Notes: generated by a model from the sequence alone, not told the origin. Numbered from the stretch's first letter, positions 7,507 to 15,531 are shown. The stretch: DNA of 49,757 nucleotides from Rhodospirillaceae bacterium (GCA_002687515.1 NZAK01000059.1:1-49757), one strand, 5' to 3'. Numbers and translations: made by a program.

Positions 7507-8817
7507 TCAGGCGGCCCGGCGCAGCTTGACGATATCCATGTAGTCGCGCCGCCGGCGCCGCAGTTCGTCCTCGTTATAGAGGTTGGCGAACAGCCAGCGG
7601 AGGCCGGCCTCCAATTCCCCGATGCTCATGTTTGCGGGCCGGTGGTTGACGTCAAACAGGGTGCAGCGGTCCCAGAAACGCTGCTGGCGGAGGCGGCCGG
7701 CCGCCGCCAGGCGCAGGTAGAGCGGGGTGCCGGGAAACGGCGTCAAAACCGTAACCTGCACCTCCAATAGCCGGGATTCGCGGACGAAATCGCGGATCGC
7801 CGGGAAGATATCGGGGGTGTCGGTATCGAGCCCGACGATAAAGCAACCGTTCACCGTGATGCCGCGCGACTGGATGGCGTCGATGGCTTCTAAGTACCGG
7901 TCCGATTGGCGCAGCTTCCAGTCGTTACGGTCGATCCCCGCCAAACCTTCGGCGCTCGGGCTTTCAAGGCCGATAAGCAATTGCCGGCAGCCGCTGTCGG
8001 CCATCAGATCCAAGAGCTCGGGATCGTCGGCGACGGAGATGTCGGTTTCGGTGAACCAGCGGCAGTTCCTTTTTTGGATTTGGCGCAGGAACTCCTTGCC
8101 CCAGACCTTGTCGACAAAGCTATTGTCGTCGGCAAACTCGACGAATGGCCGCTCCATTACGTCGAGGGCGGCATCCACTTCCTGCATGACCAATTCGACC
8201 GGTTTCTGCTGGAAGCGGTCGGTGATACGCAGGCTGGCGGCGCAGAACTCGCAATCCCGGGGGCAGCCGCGCGAGGTCTGCACGGTCACCCGGTTGTAAT
8301 CCCGGCCGGCCAGCAAGTCGAACCGGGGCCGGGCGTATTGCGGCGCCTCGAAGACGCCGTCGGTGCAGCCTTGGTAGCGGGCCTGCATGCGGCCGGCATC
8401 GGCGTCCGCCACCAGCCGCGGCCAGGCGCCCTCGGCGCCGCCGAGGACGATGGCGTCGGCGTGGCCGGCGGCCTCTTGCGCGTTAAGGGTGACGTGGATG
8501 CCACCGAGGACCACAGGTACCTTTGCCTGGCGGTAGCGGCCGGCCAGCTCGTAGGCCTCGTCGATCTGGGCGGTGAAGGACGAGATGCCGACCAGGTCGA
8601 AATGTTCCAGCTCACCCTCCGGCGGCAGTTCGCCAAATTCGCGGTAAACCACCTCGTGGTCCGGCGGCGTCAATCCGGCCACCGTCAGCAAGCCGAGACT
8701 GGGCAGCGAGGCGACCACCTTGCCGCGGTTGACGAACTGGGGCAGGGTCACCCCAAGTTCGGCCAGTTCCTTGGTGCGAACCCGGACGCCGGCCATCGCG
8801 ATCAAACCGATTTTCAT
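7507..8817 (-). CDS. B12-binding-domain radical SAM protein
   Basis: This 436-aa protein has an N-terminal cobalamin-binding-like Rossmann domain (about 1-140, with DLVGISSFTAQIDEAYELA and VVLGGIHVT). A radical SAM domain follows with CPRDCEFC (C185, C189, C192) binding 4Fe-4S, then a C-terminal region (NHRPANMSIGELEAGLRWLF, arginine-rich end) that recalls DUF4070. The classical DxHxxG B12 motif is not obvious, so cobalamin may bind base-off or not at all. Such enzymes methylate or rearrange unactivated carbons, often in lipids and natural products. Its ATG overlaps the ACP stop (ATGA), so translation is coupled and an acyl-ACP substrate is a reasonable inference. The exact reaction is unknown. 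Confidence 0.85.
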   Translation of the reverse strand: MKIGLIAMAGVRVRTKELAELGVTLPQFVNRGKVVASLPSLGLLTVAGLTPPDHEVVYREFGELPPEGELEHFDLVGISSFTAQIDEAYELAGRYRQAKVPVVLGGIHVTLNAQEAAGHADAIVLGGAEGAWPRLVADADAGRMQARYQGCTDGVFEAPQYARPRFDLLAGRDYNRVTVQTSRGCPRDCEFCAASLRITDRFQQKPVELVMQEVDAALDVMERPFVEFADDNSFVDKVWGKEFLRQIQKRNCRWFTETDISVADDPELLDLMADSGCRQLLIGLESPSAEGLAGIDRNDWKLRQSDRYLEAIDAIQSRGITVNGCFIVGLDTDTPDIFPAIRDFVRESRLLEVQVTVLTPFPGTPLYLRLAAAGRLRQQRFWDRCTLFDVNHRPANMSIGELEAGLRWLFANLYNEDELRRRRRDYMDIVKLRRAA

Positions 8818-9095
8818 GAGCTTGTCCTCCAGTTTGTCCTCCAGCTTGCCGACTTGGCCCGCTGTTTCAGGATGGCATTCCGGACGGCGCCCAGGGAATG
8901 ACCGACGGCCAAGCTATCGGGTGGAAAGAAAACGTCGAATTCCTCTTCCACGGCAGCCATCAGTTCAAGACCTTGCAGGCTGTCGATGCCCAGTATTTCG
9001 GTCAGTTCGTCGTTGGGGCCGAGGCGCGTGACATCGCGGTTCAGTTCGCGGCTGACAAATTCACGCAATTTGCTGTCCAAGGCGGTATCGTTCAT
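8814..9095 (-). CDS. Acyl carrier protein
   Basis: This 93-aa acidic protein has the phosphopantetheine attachment motif GIDSLQGLELM, with the modified serine at residue 39, in a normal ACP helix pattern. The C-terminal ten or so residues (SASWRTNWRTSS) are an unusual basic, Trp-containing extension. AAAGGAGTAGGAG precedes the ATG. It lies 18 bp after the four-TM gene and overlaps the radical SAM gene by four bases, so the three are one operon. It is a dedicated ACP, not the housekeeping acpP (no fab genes nearby), and probably carries the acyl chain handled by the neighbouring enzymes. Confidence 0.87.
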   Translation of the reverse strand: MNDTALDSKLREFVSRELNRDVTRLGPNDELTEILGIDSLQGLELMAAVEEEFDVFFPPDSLAVGHSLGAVRNAILKQRAKSASWRTNWRTSS

Positions 9096-9113
9096 GGCTC
9101 CTACTCCTTTGCG

Positions 9114-9599
9114 TTATCGGATTGACCAAGCGGGACGTCGCGTCAGGCCGACGGCGACGACGATAAGGGCGGCGAAGACGCTGAGCGCCGGAAGCGGCAG
9201 CACATATTTGGCCGGTTCCCACGCCGCCGCCCAAATAAGTCCGGCGGGTAGTGTGATATTGCCGAAATTCATGGCGCGCGAGGCGGTCCGCCGCCATGCC
9301 GGCCCGAGGGCGATTTCAGGCAACGCCCGGGCGAGATGGAGATTGAGGAAACCGAGGCCGAAAAAGGCGATATGGCCGAGCCGAAGAAAGCGCCGCGCCA
9401 GATCGTCGTAACCGCCGACCCAGCCCGGTTCGGGCACCGGGCCGCCAAACGACCAAAGGCCCATCAACAGCCCCGAGAAGACGCCGAAGACGAAGCTCCA
9501 CCAACCGACGCTGCGGTTGCTGGTGCCGGGGTCGGTAGGCGCCGCCGGATGGCTGTCACATGTCGCCGTTGTTGGTATCAGTGTGTCTGTCTGTGCCAC
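9114..9599 (-). CDS. Unrecognised four-TM membrane protein, TetR-regulated
   Basis: This 161-aa protein starts with GTG (9599), with GAGGAG eight bases upstream. After a polar N-terminus of about 30 residues it has four hydrophobic segments, roughly 31-52, 73-92, 110-128 and 131-152. A conserved-looking GHIAFFGLGFLNLHLAR stretch forms the second. I do not recognise the family. It is the first gene of the operon leading into acp, radical SAM and ceramidase-like genes, directly behind the operator triplet at 9639-9709. A membrane enzyme or scaffold for lipid modification would fit, but this is inference from context. Confidence 0.75.
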   Translation of the reverse strand: MAQTDTLIPTTATCDSHPAAPTDPGTSNRSVGWWSFVFGVFSGLLMGLWSFGGPVPEPGWVGGYDDLARRFLRLGHIAFFGLGFLNLHLARALPEIALGPAWRRTASRAMNFGNITLPAGLIWAAAWEPAKYVLPLPALSVFAALIVVAVGLTRRPAWSIR

Positions 9600-9638
9600 C
9601 GGTTTCGCTCCTCTATGGTCAAAGACTCGAACTTACTA

Positions 9639-9709
9639 ATTGAACATCGTTCAATACATATACATGACTATTGAACGGTGTTCAATAGTTTTTTTAAACA
9701 ATGTTCAAT
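9639..9709 (-). promoter_or_regulatory. Promoter with three TetR-type operators (O1-O3)
   Basis: Three copies of ATTGAAC-N3-GTTCAAT occur: 9639-9655 (perfect arms), 9670-9686 (perfect, arms extendable to 9 bp) and 9693-9709 (two mismatches). Read toward the gene at 9599, centre spacings are 23 then 31 bp. On the minus strand TTGAAC inside the middle operator can be the -35, with a 19-bp spacer and TATGTA as -10, directly followed by the last operator. Repressor binding would cover the whole promoter. The same plan recurs at 10408-10477. Confidence 0.75.
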
Positions 9710-9763
9710 TATTTTTAAGGGGACGAGAATTCGGTGCCTGGCGCGATCAGCCGGCTTGGTGCC

Positions 9764-10393
9764 CTATTGGCGGCTATCGGCGCCGCCGGCGGCCAGATCC
9801 GCGATCAATCCGTGCAGGTAGTGGGACACCAGGTTTTCGGTTAGCTCCGTCAAATTGGCGTCGCCAAAGGTCTGCATACGCGTCGTATAGACCAGGGAAA
9901 TCACTCCATGGACGCCGGCCCAGAGGACCCGCGCCGCCTGTTTCAATTGCCGTTCCTGACCCGCCTCGAACAAAGGGGTAAGGACCACTTCCAGCACGCT
10001 GATCACATCGTCGATTTTCCGGTGGTACCAATCGGGCAACCTAACGCCGGCCGGCAGGCGGTGGGCGAAGAGCAGGTTCCAAAGGGCCGGATGCTGTTTG
10101 AGGAATTTCAGGTAAACGTCCAGAATGGCGAAAACGTCGGCCTCGATATCGCCGCCGTATTCCACCGTCCTGAGTGCGTCATCGAGCCGCTCCAGGGTGC
10201 GCCCGTTGAGATGCACGATCATGTCGTCAAGGTTGGCGAACAGATTATAAAGAGTGCCCGGCGAGTAGCCGATCGCCTCGGCGACATTGCGCGCCGTCAG
10301 CGCCCGGAACCCGTCTTTTTCAACGATATTCGCCGCCGCCTCCAGGGCAATATCGTAGAGCTCGTCGCGGCTGTGATCGGAACGTCTGGCCAT
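9764..10393 (-). CDS. TetR/AcrR family transcriptional regulator
   Basis: This 209-aa protein has an N-terminal TetR helix-turn-helix (LTARNVAEAIGYSPGTLYNLFANLDDMIVHLN, about residues 33-64) and a variable C-terminal ligand domain. The ATG at 10393 is preceded by AAAGGAAATACG; an upstream ATG at 10423 lies inside an operator and is less likely. Its 5' region holds the operator triplet O4-O6, so it should repress itself and the divergent 62-aa gene. The same operator lies in front of the lipid-type operon downstream. The inducer is unknown; a fatty acyl or lipid compound is a guess based on the regulated genes. Confidence 0.9.
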   Translation of the reverse strand: MARRSDHSRDELYDIALEAAANIVEKDGFRALTARNVAEAIGYSPGTLYNLFANLDDMIVHLNGRTLERLDDALRTVEYGGDIEADVFAILDVYLKFLKQHPALWNLLFAHRLPAGVRLPDWYHRKIDDVISVLEVVLTPLFEAGQERQLKQAARVLWAGVHGVISLVYTTRMQTFGDANLTELTENLVSHYLHGLIADLAAGGADSRQ

Positions 10394-10407
10394 CGTATTT
10401 CCTTTAA

Positions 10408-10477
10408 AATAAACATTGTTCAAAAAATATATTGAACTTCGTTCAAAATCAAGCTATATAATTGAACATTGTTCATT
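10408..10477. promoter_or_regulatory. Divergent promoter with three TetR-type operators (O4-O6)
   Basis: Operators lie at 10408-10424 (two left-arm mismatches), 10431-10447 and 10461-10477, with centres 23 and 30 bp apart. On the plus strand TTGAAC (10432-10437) lies 19 bp before a perfect TATAAT (10457-10462), which overlaps the last operator. O4 is 15 bp from the tetR start, so the same sites serve autorepression. Confidence 0.78.
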
Positions 10478-10500
10478 TAATGCGAAATAGGAGATGTTAA

Positions 10501-10689
10501 ATGTTCAGGTCCCGGTCAGGTTCGTTCCGCCGAATGGGCGCCACTTTTGCGACCGGCGCGGTGCCGCTGGTCTTGACCGTCATCGCCCTGATCGCCGGCA
10601 CCATGGGTCTCGGCATGGTCGGCCACTTCTGGAACGGCGTGTTCACCGCCCTGATCTCCTTGGAGCACATGGTCCGGCCGGTATTTTAG
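10501..10689 (+). CDS. Small membrane protein (62 aa), TetR-regulated
   Basis: The ATG at 10501 has AGGAG seven bases upstream and sits 24 bp after operator O6 with its strong TATAAT promoter. The product has a basic, Ser/Arg-rich N-terminus (MFRSRSGSFRRMG) and one or two hydrophobic segments between about residues 15 and 52. I recognise no family. The promoter, ribosome-binding site and operator make it a real gene rather than chance. It may be an accessory or sensor for the TetR-controlled membrane-lipid functions. Confidence 0.65.
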   Translation: MFRSRSGSFRRMGATFATGAVPLVLTVIALIAGTMGLGMVGHFWNGVFTALISLEHMVRPVF

Positions 10690-10870
10690 GGCTATTCCGG
10701 CCCGATTTTCGAATTTTTTGTCTGAATTAATGATGTTCCGAACGCCCATTGAATCCAGCCATCAGAATTTTCCGGGTTCTCCCGGTTGACCCTGATTGGC
10801 GTCGATGATCAAATTGCCGCTGACTTTTGACCGTTGCCAACCGTAATTTTATCATTTCCAAGAAATCTCC

Positions 10871-12157
10871 ATGCCCGACACGACCGTATCCACGACCACA
10901 TCTTCGCCTCCACCTGCCGGAGCGCACCGGCCGGCGAGCCTGGCCGAGGATGCGTTGACGCCGGAAAAGCTCGCCCTCAAGCGGCGCTTTCCCACCGCCC
11001 TCGAGTTGCGCAAGCGAGCCCGCCGCCGGCTGCCAAATTTCGCCTTCGAATATATCGATGGCGGGGCCGGCGCCGATACCGGGATCGACCGCAATTGGGC
11101 GGCGCTCGATGCCGTTGAAATGGTGCCCCGCTACGGCAAGGTGATATCGCCGCCGCCGACAGATATTGAATTGTTCGGCCAACCTTATTCGGCGCCCGTC
11201 GGGATCGCGCCAATCGGCGGCCCCGGAACCGGCTTCCCCGGCGCCGAAACGTACCTCGCGCGCGCGGCGCAAGCGGCGCGTATCCCTTATAGTCTTGGTG
11301 TCGTTTCCGCCATCACCATCGAGCAGGCGGTGGAATTGGCGCCGGACGTCACCTGGCTGCAACTCTACCGGTTTGCCCGCAATGAACATAAAATCGGCCT
11401 CGATCTGGTGCGCCGCGCCGAAGCCGCCGGCGTCAAGGCGCTGATGCTGACCTGCGATACGCCAATGCGCACGACGCGGCCGCGCGAAACCAAGAGCGGC
11501 ATCATGAATCCGTTCCGGCTGACCAACCGCCTGCGCCTCGACGCCTTGTCGTCGCCGCCATGGCTGTTTTCGATGCTGCGCAACGGCATTCCGCGCTTCG
11601 TCAATTTGCGGACCTATATGGACGGCAATCCGAGCCTTGAAGAGGCCGCCAAATTTATGCGCCGGGAAGGCGGCGGCGCCTTCACCTGGGAAGAAATTGC
11701 GCGCTACCGCGATCATTGGAAGGGCCCCTTGGTGCTGAAAGGCGTGCTCCATCCGGCGGACGCCGAACGCGCGGTGGCGCTCGGGCTGGACGGCATTGTC
11801 GTTAGCAACCACGGCGGCCGCCAAATCGATGCCCTGCCGGCATCGATCGACGCGCTGCCGGCAATCGCAGGCACGGTTAGCGGCAAGGCAACCGTCATCC
11901 TGGACAGCGGCGTGCGTTCCGGCATCGACGTTGCGCGCGCCGTGGCGCTGGGCGCCGACGCGGCCTTCGCCGGCAAGGCATTCCTCTGGAGCCTTGGCGC
12001 ACTCGGCGGCCGCGGGCCGGCGCATATGATCGATCTATTCAAGGACGAGATCGCGGCGAGCTTGGGACAGCTGGGCTGCCATACGGTGGCCGAACTTCGT
12101 TCCGTCAAGGTACGCCACCCGGGCGCCTACCAACCGGACGATTTTACCGGCGATTAA
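10871..12157 (+). CDS. FMN-dependent alpha-hydroxy-acid dehydrogenase (lactate/mandelate type)
   Basis: This 428-aa TIM-barrel protein belongs to the FMN-dependent 2-hydroxy-acid oxidase/dehydrogenase family. Diagnostic parts are FAFEYIDGGAGAD near the N-terminus, PVGIAPIGGPG, WLQLYRF, LVLKGVLHPADAERA, the catalytic SNHGGRQIDALPASIDALP, and the phosphate-binding DSGVRSGIDVARAVALGA. The enzyme oxidises an L-2-hydroxy acid to the 2-oxo acid and passes electrons to the quinone pool or oxygen. The first 35 residues are a Pro/Ser/Thr-rich extension. Substrate cannot be set from sequence: L-lactate, mandelate and longer hydroxy acids are possible. It is convergent with the acyl-CoA dehydrogenase gene, 16 bp apart. 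Confidence 0.88.
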   Translation: MPDTTVSTTTSSPPPAGAHRPASLAEDALTPEKLALKRRFPTALELRKRARRRLPNFAFEYIDGGAGADTGIDRNWAALDAVEMVPRYGKVISPPPTDIELFGQPYSAPVGIAPIGGPGTGFPGAETYLARAAQAARIPYSLGVVSAITIEQAVELAPDVTWLQLYRFARNEHKIGLDLVRRAEAAGVKALMLTCDTPMRTTRPRETKSGIMNPFRLTNRLRLDALSSPPWLFSMLRNGIPRFVNLRTYMDGNPSLEEAAKFMRREGGGAFTWEEIARYRDHWKGPLVLKGVLHPADAERAVALGLDGIVVSNHGGRQIDALPASIDALPAIAGTVSGKATVILDSGVRSGIDVARAVALGADAAFAGKAFLWSLGALGGRGPAHMIDLFKDEIAASLGQLGCHTVAELRSVKVRHPGAYQPDDFTGD

Positions 12158-12173
12158 TCCGGCAGGTTTCCGT

Positions 12174-14456
12174 TCACTTCAAATCCAGAACCCGGCGGGC
12201 GATGATATTGCGCTGAATCTCGCTGGTGCCGCCGGCGATGGTGGAACGCCGGGCGCGCAGGAAATTGGACGCCGCATCGAACGAGCCGTCCTCGGGCTTG
12301 TGCGGTAATAGAAGCGCGCCGTCGCTGCCATAGGCTTCGATCATCAGATCGGCCAGGCGCTGCTCGCTTTCGGTGCCCAATAGCTTGACGTAGGACGCGT
12401 CGGGCCCCAATTCGCGCTCAGCCTGGTGGGTCGCGACGATCCCGGCGAAGGCGGCGGAGATGGCCAGAACCTCCAATTCCGCCCGCATCAGCCGTTCGCG
12501 GAACGCCGGGTCCTCGATGGCGCCGTTGGTCCGCGCCTTTTCCTTGATCCGCCGCAGCGCCTGAATATTGATGCGCGGATTGGCGCTGCCGGCGCGTTCG
12601 TTGGCGAGCAATGCCGTCGCCACGCCCCAGCCCTTGTGCATCTCGCCAACGATGTTTTTCAAGGGCACGCGCACGTCGTCCAAAAACACCTCGGCATATT
12701 CATCCTCGTCGGGCAAGGTCTGGATGCCGCGCGCCGTGATGCCCGGCGTCGACATATCGACCAGGATGAAGCTGATGCCTTGCTGCTTCTTGGGCGCGTC
12801 CGGGTCGGTGCGCACCAGGGCGAACATCCAATCGGCCAGGTGGCCCCAGGTGGTCCAGATTTTCTGGCCGTTGATGACCAGGTGATCGCCGTCGATAACG
12901 CCCGAGGTTCTGAGGCTGGCCAGGTCCGATCCGGCACCCGGCTCCGAATAGCCCTGGCACCACAGCACATCGCCCGACACCATGCCCGGCAGGTGTGTCT
13001 TTTTTTGCTCGTCGTTGCCGAAGCGCAGCAGGATCGGCCCGAGATGGTTGATCGCCTGGGCCGAAATTTCAGGCGCCCCGATACGCGCCATTTCGTCGGC
13101 GAGGATGATCTGCTCGCTTAAGGAAGCATTCATGCCCTGCCATTCCTTGGGCCAGGCCGGCGCCACCCAGCCCTGGCCGTGAAGCTGCTTGTGCCACCAC
13201 ATGGAATCTTCGGCGTTTGGGCGCGTCGGCAGGTTGCGCAGCCTTTCCGGCAGCGCCTTTTCCAGCCAAACGCGCACGTCTTGGCGGAACGCGGCTTCGT
13301 CATCGCTATCGACGCGGAAGTGGGGAATCTCGGCGTCGGCGTCGTTGTGCGCCGATAATGCATGCTCCGTATAACGTTTCAGATGCGCCGGCGGTGGGCC
13401 ATAGAGCGCCGACACCGCCATGGCGCGCTTTAAATAGAGCCCGATATCATGCTCGTCGGTGAAGCCGATGGCGCCATGCAGTTGAATACAGGAATTGCAC
13501 ACCTCGATCACTGCCGGCCCGGCCTTGGCCTTGGCCGCCGAGGCCAGCCAATCGGCGTGGCCGTCGTCCCGGTCCGAAAAGCCGGCGGCCTCGAAGACCA
13601 GGGCGCGAGCCGATTCCACCAACATGAAGTTATCGACGGCGCGGTGCTGCAACGCCTGGAAGGCGCTCAAGGTGCGCCCGAACTGGCTGCGGGTCTTCAG
13701 GTATTCATTGGTCATTTCCTGGGCCGCGTCCATCACTCCGATCAGCTCCGCCGACAGGCCCAATTGAATGACCGTATCCAGCCGCCGGCGTAAGAGCGCC
13801 GCGGCATCGCCCCGGGCCAGCACCGCCGCCTCGGCAACCGGTACCTCGCCCAAGCTAACGACGCCCAACGGGCTGCCATCGATGTTTCGCGCGGCCTCGG
13901 CGGAAAGGCCGGGCGCATCGGCCTCGACCAGCACCAGGGCACGGCTTTCGCCTTCGCCGGCATCGACGATGAAACCATCCGCGTTTGCCGCCGCCGGCAC
14001 CGCCATCAGGCGGCCGGATAGCTTCAAATCGCCGCCGCTGCCGCCGGTTAGGCCGACCGGGTGCGCGGCATCGCCCCGGCTGTCGCCTTGCAGGGCGGGG
14101 CCGATCAGCGCCTCGCCGGCGATGGCGCCGGCCAGGAGTTCGGCAAAGCTTTCACCGCCCTCGGCCAGGGCGAGGACGCCGGCCGCCGCCGGCACCAGCG
14201 GAAAGGTGGCCAGCGCGCGGCCGGCCTGTTCCGCCACCAGGCACAGTTCCAGCGCGCCGAGCCCGGCGCCGCCGGCACTTTCCGGCGCCAACAGGGCGAG
14301 CCAGCCATCGCCGCCGGCGTCGCCCAAGTCCTCAGGGTCGAACCCGGAGGCGCCGTCGCGCAGGGCGCGCAGCCGGTCTCCACCGCCGTGATCGGCGCCG
14401 AAGCGCTGGGCGCTTTCGCGGATCAGCGCCTGGTCTTCGCTGAGTACGGTCTGCAT
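12174..14456 (-). CDS. Double-domain (fused) acyl-CoA dehydrogenase
   Basis: The 760-aa product holds two acyl-CoA dehydrogenase modules in tandem. Residues 1-367 are an N-terminal, divergent copy (SRALVLVEADAPG, RSQFGRTLSAFQALQH, IQLHGAIGFTDEHDIGLYL). Residues 386-760 are a well-conserved copy (CQGYSEPGAGSDLASL, INGQKIWTTWGHLADW, FLDDVRVPLKNIVGE, GGTSEIQRNIIARRVL). In many bacteria the two are separate genes making an alpha2beta2 enzyme; fused forms include FadE34 of Mycobacterium. The linker near 368-385 is acidic. It would introduce the alpha-beta double bond in an acyl-CoA, passing electrons to ETF. The hydratase gene 42 bp upstream is the next logical step, so the two are probably one operon. 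Confidence 0.88.
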   Translation of the reverse strand: MQTVLSEDQALIRESAQRFGADHGGGDRLRALRDGASGFDPEDLGDAGGDGWLALLAPESAGGAGLGALELCLVAEQAGRALATFPLVPAAAGVLALAEGGESFAELLAGAIAGEALIGPALQGDSRGDAAHPVGLTGGSGGDLKLSGRLMAVPAAANADGFIVDAGEGESRALVLVEADAPGLSAEAARNIDGSPLGVVSLGEVPVAEAAVLARGDAAALLRRRLDTVIQLGLSAELIGVMDAAQEMTNEYLKTRSQFGRTLSAFQALQHRAVDNFMLVESARALVFEAAGFSDRDDGHADWLASAAKAKAGPAVIEVCNSCIQLHGAIGFTDEHDIGLYLKRAMAVSALYGPPPAHLKRYTEHALSAHNDADAEIPHFRVDSDDEAAFRQDVRVWLEKALPERLRNLPTRPNAEDSMWWHKQLHGQGWVAPAWPKEWQGMNASLSEQIILADEMARIGAPEISAQAINHLGPILLRFGNDEQKKTHLPGMVSGDVLWCQGYSEPGAGSDLASLRTSGVIDGDHLVINGQKIWTTWGHLADWMFALVRTDPDAPKKQQGISFILVDMSTPGITARGIQTLPDEDEYAEVFLDDVRVPLKNIVGEMHKGWGVATALLANERAGSANPRINIQALRRIKEKARTNGAIEDPAFRERLMRAELEVLAISAAFAGIVATHQAERELGPDASYVKLLGTESEQRLADLMIEAYGSDGALLLPHKPEDGSFDAASNFLRARRSTIAGGTSEIQRNIIARRVLDLK

Positions 14457-14498
14457 CGGCTTATCTCCTGTTCACGGCGTTGCTTCCGCCAATTCGCG

Positions 14499-15332
14499 TC
14501 ATTCGTCTTCCAGACTGACCGGACCCAGGCCGGGGCGGTAGGTCTTTTTATCGAGGAACTCGGTCATACCGCGCTCGCGCGTACCACCGGGATCGATGGC
14601 GCGCAGCGCCAATCCCTTGGTGGCCAGATATTCGTAGGCCATGTTCATGTCCATATCGCCGACATTGCTCATCGCCTGCTTGGTGTAGGCGAGCACCACC
14701 GGTGATTTTTCCATCAATTCGCGGGCGATGGTGGTCACTTCGTCCTTGAGCCTGTCCTTGGGCACGGACAAGGTGGCGATGCCCATCTCCACTGCCTTGA
14801 TGCCATCAAAGGTACGCCCGGTCATGGCGTAGAACATGGCGTTGCGGTGATTGGCAAGATCGGCGAAGACCTTGGAGACGTTGCCGCCCGGCAGGATGCC
14901 CCAGTTAATCTCGGACAGGCCGAAGGTGGCGTCATCGGCGGTGACGACGATGTCGCAGGCGGCCAGCGAGCAGAAGGCGCCGCCGAAGCAGAAGCCGTTG
15001 ACCATGGCGATGGTCGCCTTCTGCGAGGTGGCCACATATTGCGCCCAATGGCGATGCGCCCATTGTGCTTTGAAGCGGGCCGCCGGATCGTTGTCGGTGG
15101 CGCGGAAAAATTCGCGTAGATCCATGCCGGAGCTCCAGCTTTCGCCGCTCCCGGTGAGGACGATGATTTTGGCGTCGTCGTCGGTTTCCAATTCGGCGAT
15201 CACCTCTTCCATATCGTAGTGCAGTTCCGGGTTCATGGCGTTGCGCTTTTCCGGGCGATTGAACATCACCCAGGCGATGCCTTCATCGTCGATCTCGTAT
15301 TTGACGCAGGCGAGTTCCTTGGATTTGGCCAT
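14499..15332 (-). CDS. Enoyl-CoA hydratase family, HCHL (hydroxycinnamoyl-CoA hydratase/lyase)-like
   Basis: This 277-aa crotonase-fold protein is much closer to p-hydroxycinnamoyl-CoA hydratase/lyase than to ordinary enoyl-CoA hydratases. It has NRPEKRNAM, SSGMDLREFF, MVNGFCFGGAF, DATFGLSEINWGILPGG and EFLDKKTYRPGL near the C-terminus. HCHL converts feruloyl- or coumaroyl-CoA to the benzaldehyde plus acetyl-CoA. The catalytic Glu is kept (E141, Glu143 in HCHL), as is the Tyr matching Tyr239 (Y235). The residue at HCHL Tyr75, which contacts the substrate phenol, is Phe75 here. The substrate may therefore lack the 4-hydroxyl. The ATG at 15332 has AAAAGGAG upstream. A truncated CoA-ligase gene lies just upstream. 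Confidence 0.8.
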   Translation of the reverse strand: MAKSKELACVKYEIDDEGIAWVMFNRPEKRNAMNPELHYDMEEVIAELETDDDAKIIVLTGSGESWSSGMDLREFFRATDNDPAARFKAQWAHRHWAQYVATSQKATIAMVNGFCFGGAFCSLAACDIVVTADDATFGLSEINWGILPGGNVSKVFADLANHRNAMFYAMTGRTFDGIKAVEMGIATLSVPKDRLKDEVTTIARELMEKSPVVLAYTKQAMSNVGDMDMNMAYEYLATKGLALRAIDPGGTRERGMTEFLDKKTYRPGLGPVSLEDE

Positions 15333-15345
15333 CTTCTTTCTCCTT

Positions 15346-15531
15346 TTACTTTGTGGTTTCCATATTTCGCGTTCCACCTAATTGACGCATCCGCGGCAAT
15401 GAACCCTGCCCTTGGAACCCCGGTTCCAGGCACTGCTGCAACGGCCGCCCGCCGATCTTCGAAGGATCGGCGGCGGCGCCGATGATGGCCACCGCCTTGG
15501 GGTAAAAGAAATTCTGCAAAATGTCGGTCAA
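15346..15531 (-). pseudogene. Truncated NDP-forming acyl-CoA synthetase (5' fragment)
   Basis: The first 40 or so residues (FFYPKAVAIIGAAADPSKIG, then GRPLQQCLEPGFQGQ) are the start of the CoA-binding domain of NDP-forming acyl-CoA synthetases, the group containing ferulate-CoA ligase FerA. Similarity stops after GFQGQ, where IYPVNP would be expected, and the frame ends 14 bp before the HCHL-like ATG. About 650 residues are missing, so a large deletion has joined the start of the ligase gene to the hydratase gene. Transcription may still enter the hydratase from the old ligase promoter. Confidence 0.72.

Noticed and set aside
10727-12025. 432-aa minus-strand open frame over the FMN dehydrogenase
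   Set aside because: The plus-strand frame has full catalytic motifs; the antisense frame is Arg/Ala-rich without recognisable structure.
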